This document shows, piece by piece, positions 7,482 to 10,165 of a stretch of 10,165 bases of DNA; position 1 is the stretch's first letter, and every line of letters begins with the position of its first letter. Location of the stretch: assembly GCA_959606905.1 (NCBI GenBank), contig CAUHML010000117.1, positions 1 through 10,165 on the forward strand, read 5' to 3'. The notes under the pieces are model-generated. The model saw only the letters and a list, made by a program, of their open reading frames with translations, searched no databases and was not told the origin of the DNA. This DNA is from an uncultured Bacteroides sp. (GTDB lineage: Bacteria > Bacteroidota > Bacteroidia > Bacteroidales > Bacteroidaceae). Position numbers and translations under genes: made by a program.

Positions 7482-8645
7482 CTAGTCTATGGTAAGCGTA
7501 TTGCCTTGCAAGGTGACAGTGACTTTTTTCATTCTGTTAAGCAATGAGATTGTATGCTCTAAATCTTTAGTGCGATCGGATATGAAATGCATTTTATATG
7601 TCATTGCTTCTTTGTTTCTGAATTCTATGTTTACATTGTACCAGCGTCCTAAGTTTTGCATAATATCTTTCAATGTAATATTGTCAAAATAGAAATAGCC
7701 GTCTTTCCAATAGACGTAAGAGTCTAAGTCTACTTCTGTTAGAACGAAATTTCCATCAGATTGCAGGTGTGCGTCTTCTCCCGGATATAGTCGGGTATAT
7801 GATCCTCCTTTTGTGTTACTTACTTCTACTTTCCCGTTAATAAGTACTACATGAGTATCTTCGGGAGTATAGCTACGTATATTGAATTCCGTGCCGAGAA
7901 CGCGGGTTTGGACTGTCTTGGTTTTTACAATAAAGGGATGCTTGGCGTCTTTGGCCACCTTGAAATAAGCTTCGCCTTCTAAAGTAACGATACGCTCGTT
8001 GCCAATAAAGGCTGTAGGGTAAACAAAATTACTATTAGCATTCAGCCAGACTTCTGTGCCGTCACATAATACCACTTTGAAACTTTCACCTCGTGGTACG
8101 GTAAGTACATGTGTCTGTGTAGTTGTTGAGATGACTTGCCTATAATCCAGCTCTTTTTTTTCAGACTTTGCGATGGCGGTTTTAGGCAGGACTTGATTGT
8201 TTGACTGCGGTTCGTCTAACACAACTTTTTCTCCGTCATCTTTTTGCAAAACAATATGTTGGGGAGTAGTATCAGCAGTGAATACAGTGATTGGTTCGAG
8301 TGCAGGGGTTGTCAGGCTATTAATTAAATAGTAACTCCCGAATAGAACGGTAATCATGGCGGCTATTCCGATAGTTATCTTCCAGAGATTGGAACGCATT
8401 CGTGTTGAATGTTGTTTTTTCTTAAATCGCTCCAATTCCATTTCTACATTAGGAAGCTCTATTCCTCCTTTTTGTTGTAGGAAAAGACTACTATCCATGA
8501 TGTCGCGACAAGCTTGCAGGACTTCTTTATCTTTAAGCATCTCCTGCAGCTGTTCGTCGTTTATCTCTGAAGAACTCTCCATGATGTCGAGCGCCTTCTC
8601 TACAGATTCATCTGTATTATTTATATTGTCAATATCTTTATTCAT
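7482..8645 (-). CDS. FecR-family transmembrane anti-sigma factor (FecR + DUF4974)
   Basis: The product is an inner-membrane anti-sigma factor that should bind the ECF sigma factor encoded just before it and respond to the STN domain of the SusC transporter after it. Positions below count from the GTG at 8648; subtract one for the ATG. Residues 1-85 form a charged cytoplasmic N-domain. One membrane helix lies at about 88-110 (WKITIGIAAMITVLFGSYYL). A periplasmic linker follows, then the FecR domain at about 182-278, with VPRGESFKVVLCDGTEVWLN, LEGEAYFKV and VLGTEFNIR. The C-terminal DUF4974 domain, an STN-like fold, covers about 318-387 (FDNITLKDIMQNLGRWYNVN onward). Length is about 387, normal for Bacteroidetes FecR proteins. 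I chose the ATG at 8645 over the adjoining GTG at 8648. The gene lies 62 bp after the sigma gene, likely in one transcript with it. Confidence 0.93.
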   Translation of the reverse strand: MNKDIDNINNTDESVEKALDIMESSSEINDEQLQEMLKDKEVLQACRDIMDSSLFLQQKGGIELPNVEMELERFKKKQHSTRMRSNLWKITIGIAAMITVLFGSYYLINSLTTPALEPITVFTADTTPQHIVLQKDDGEKVVLDEPQSNNQVLPKTAIAKSEKKELDYRQVISTTTQTHVLTVPRGESFKVVLCDGTEVWLNANSNFVYPTAFIGNERIVTLEGEAYFKVAKDAKHPFIVKTKTVQTRVLGTEFNIRSYTPEDTHVVLINGKVEVSNTKGGSYTRLYPGEDAHLQSDGNFVLTEVDLDSYVYWKDGYFYFDNITLKDIMQNLGRWYNVNIEFRNKEAMTYKMHFISDRTKDLEHTISLLNRMKKVTVTLQGNTLTID

Positions 8646-8707
8646 CACTGTTTGACTGTATCATACTTATTTATATTACGTTTAATCATAAAATAAAGAT
8701 ACCTGAT

Positions 8708-9202
8708 TTATGATTTTTTTGCACATTCTTCACGTATCACCTGTAATGCTTTCACAATATGCTTCCTGACTGCACTGACACTAATATTTAATTCCTCTGC
8801 CACTTCCTGATATTTTTTGCGTTGAATATAACATTCTTCTAAAATATGCCTGGTATGTGGAGTCAGTTTTTCCATTGCCTTGCTGATATGCATCATTCTT
8901 TCATCCTGCTCCAGATATTCCGTTTCAACATAACTTTTGGTCAGTTCGGAATAGATTTGTACATACTGTTCATGTATATTCTGATGTCGCAGGAAGTCAA
9001 TGCTTTTGTTGCGAACGTAAATGTATAGATAAGATTTAGCCGTGGCTTTATCTATTTTTGCATAATTGGCCCAAATAAATTCGAAGGCGTCGCTTACGAT
9101 ATCCTTGCTAGCCTCCATATTATTAATCAGGTGAAATGCATAATAATAAAGTTGAGGATAGTACTCTTTAAAAAGAAAATCAAAATCGGCCTTATCTTCC
9201 AC
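8708..9202 (-). CDS. ECF RNA polymerase sigma factor (Bacteroidetes FecI-like)
   Basis: With a GTG start at 9202 the product has 164 residues, close to the family's usual size. Region 2 covers about 5-74 (DFLFKEYYPQLYYYAFHLI; then SKDIVSDAFEFIW, which contacts core polymerase and -10 DNA; YLYIYVRNKSIDFLR). Region 4 covers about 108-160, with helix-turn-helix KYQEVAEELNISVSAVRKHI for -35 recognition. This fits the Bacteroides sigma-70 expansion family (TIGR02985). It likely directs transcription of susC and the downstream genes and is held by the anti-sigma factor encoded next. The frame continues upstream to tandem ATGs at 9313/9310. That extension would add 37 residues with a membrane-like hydrophobic stretch (IKAILLFSIIICLFATRFIY), which a sigma factor should not have, and would cover the promoters of this gene and its divergent neighbour. 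I therefore prefer the GTG. The start is moderately certain, the identity very certain. Confidence 0.9.
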   Translation of the reverse strand: MEDKADFDFLFKEYYPQLYYYAFHLINNMEASKDIVSDAFEFIWANYAKIDKATAKSYLYIYVRNKSIDFLRHQNIHEQYVQIYSELTKSYVETEYLEQDERMMHISKAMEKLTPHTRHILEECYIQRKKYQEVAEELNISVSAVRKHIVKALQVIREECAKKS

Positions 9203-9240
9203 GTGCTTTAAAAGTGTTGAATAGTAAATAAATCGCGTTG

Positions 9241-9272
9241 CAAATAAACAAATAATAATTGAGAAAAGCAAA
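9241..9272 (-). promoter_or_regulatory. likely housekeeping promoter of the sigma/anti-sigma genes
   Basis: On the minus strand TTTG (9272-9269) is followed after 20 nt by TTTATTTG (9248-9241), one base away from the Bacteroides -7 consensus TAnnTTTG at the usual spacing. Transcription would begin near 9234, giving a leader of about 32 nt before the GTG start at 9202. The region is AT-rich, so a chance match is possible. Confidence 0.4.
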
Positions 9273-9296
9273 ATGGCTTTTATTTTATATTTATCG

Positions 9297-9304
9297 TATC
9301 TTTG
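9297..9304 (+). promoter_or_regulatory. -7 promoter box TATCTTTG of the epimerase gene
   Basis: TATCTTTG matches the Bacteroides housekeeping -7 consensus TAnnTTTG exactly and lies 50 nt before the ATG at 9355. The -33 element is weak: GCTTTT around 9276-9281, with no exact TTTG. The box lies inside the upstream extension of the sigma frame, which supports the shorter sigma gene. Confidence 0.6.
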
Positions 9305-9354
9305 TGGCATCATATTTTTTCAATTAATATTCATGTAGGACCTGAAAAGTAATA

Positions 9355-10165
9355 ATGGAGAGTATTTTAATTACAGGCGCGAGTGGTTTTATCGGCAGTT
9401 TCATCGTGGAGGAAGCGTTGAAGCGAAAGTTTGGTGTGTGGGCCGGGATTCGTTCTACGAGTAGCAAGCGGTATTTGAAAAACCGGAAAATCCACTTTCT
9501 GGAACTGGATTTTGCGCACCCTAATGAACTTCGTGCCCAACTCTCCGGGCATAAAGGCACTTACAACAAATTTGATTATATCATTCATTGTGCCGGTGTT
9601 ACAAAGTGCCCCGACAAGCACTCTTTTGACTATGTAAATTATCTTCAGACCAAATATTTTATCGATACGTTGAAGGAGCTGAATATGGTTCCGAAACAGT
9701 TTATCTATATCAGTACATTGAGTGTGTTCGGACCTGTACGTGAGAAGGACTATACTCCGATAAAAGCGGACGACCCTGCGGTACCCAATACTGCTTATGG
9801 ATTGAGCAAACTGAAAGCGGAGTTGTATATTCAGAGTATGCCCGGTTTCCCTTATGTCATTTATCGTCCTACAGGAGTCTATGGACCTCGTGAAGCTGAT
9901 TACTATCTGATGGCAAAGTCTATCCGGAAACACGTTGATTTCTCGGTAGGTTTCCGTCGTCAGGACTTGACCTTTGTGTATGTAAAAGACATTGTGCAGG
10001 CTATTTTCCTGGGAATAGAGAAAAAAGTAGTTCGTAAGGCGTATTTTTTGACAGACGGGAAAGTTTATAAAAGCCGTGCCTTTTCGGATCTGATACAAAA
10101 AGAATTGGGTAATCCGTTTGTTCTTCACTTGAAATGTCCATTAATTGTGCTAAAAGTTATATCTT
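9355..10165 (+). CDS. NAD(P)-dependent epimerase/dehydratase (extended SDR), 3' end cut by window edge
   Basis: The first 270 residues are present and the frame is open at the right edge. The N-terminal Rossmann fold shows the nucleotide-binding motif TGASGFIG (7-14). D52 is in the second strand region (LELDF), and HCAGVT (78-83) follows. The catalytic set is visible: Ser/Thr at 120-121 (YISTLSVFG) and Tyr148-x3-Lys152 (AYGLSKLK). RPTGVYGPRE (171-180) is the usual extended-SDR substrate-loop motif. Family members epimerise, dehydrate or reduce nucleotide sugars or related hydroxy/keto compounds in the cytoplasm; the substrate here cannot be told. Full-length members usually have about 310-340 residues, so roughly 50-70 are missing. 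The gene diverges from the sigma factor gene, has its own promoter box and is probably unrelated to the import locus. The ATG at 9355 is the first that includes the complete Rossmann strand. Confidence 0.88.
   Translation, partial: MESILITGASGFIGSFIVEEALKRKFGVWAGIRSTSSKRYLKNRKIHFLELDFAHPNELRAQLSGHKGTYNKFDYIIHCAGVTKCPDKHSFDYVNYLQTKYFIDTLKELNMVPKQFIYISTLSVFGPVREKDYTPIKADDPAVPNTAYGLSKLKAELYIQSMPGFPYVIYRPTGVYGPREADYYLMAKSIRKHVDFSVGFRRQDLTFVYVKDIVQAIFLGIEKKVVRKAYFLTDGKVYKSRAFSDLIQKELGNPFVLHLKCPLIVLKVIS

Noticed and set aside
8649..8707. A regulatory element between the sigma and anti-sigma genes.
   Set aside because: The AT-rich gap of about 60 bp shows no inverted repeat, promoter box or terminator that I could support.
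9367..10128. A 253-codon open frame on the minus strand.
   Set aside because: It lies antisense within the epimerase gene, whose plus-strand product has clear Rossmann and Tyr-x3-Lys motifs; the minus-strand product resembles nothing I know.

Overview
The window looks like chromosomal DNA of a gut Bacteroides or close Bacteroidales relative. The grounds are a complete SusC/SusD pair, an ECF sigma/FecR-type anti-sigma pair of the Bacteroidetes kind, lipoproteins with an acidic stretch just after the lipobox cysteine, almost no Shine-Dalgarno sequences, and a promoter -7 box of the Bacteroides form TAnnTTTG. I cannot name the species.

All genes from about 9202 down to the left edge lie on the minus strand and form one regulated import locus. 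In transcription order they are: an ECF sigma factor (9202-8708); a membrane anti-sigma factor with FecR and DUF4974 domains (8645-7482); a 151-bp gap with two perfect 11-bp inverted repeats and a candidate ECF promoter; a SusC-family TonB-dependent transporter with an N-terminal STN signalling domain (7330-3740); its SusD-family surface lipoprotein (3719-2148); a HExxH zinc metallohydrolase lipoprotein (2125-1229); and a DUF4302-type lipoprotein (from 1216, running off the left edge). The last four genes are separated by only 20, 22 and 12 bp, so they are surely co-transcribed.

How the genes work together (family knowledge plus inference): ligand engaged by SusD/SusC is imported across the outer membrane with TonB energy. 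The SusC STN domain touches the periplasmic part of the anti-sigma factor, which frees the sigma factor to switch on susC and the genes after it. The metallohydrolase and DUF4302 proteins probably sit on the cell surface beside SusD and process or bind the substrate. No glycoside hydrolase, lyase or sulfatase is visible, so the substrate is unknown; a peptide or protein-linked ligand is a reasonable guess because the only enzyme is a putative metallopeptidase.

On the plus strand, diverging from the sigma gene, is an NAD(P)-dependent epimerase/dehydratase of the extended SDR family (from 9355, cut by the right edge). It has its own TAnnTTTG promoter and is probably not part of the import locus. 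The 152-bp divergent gap (9203-9354) holds this promoter and a likely sigma-gene promoter. That argues that the sigma gene starts at the GTG at 9202 and not at the upstream ATG pair at 9313/9310.

The most interesting parts are the fecR-susC gap, where one inverted repeat covers both the susC start codon and the candidate ECF promoter, and the glycosidase-free SusCD/metallohydrolase/DUF4302 set. No tRNA, rRNA, CRISPR array, insertion sequence or transposase is visible.
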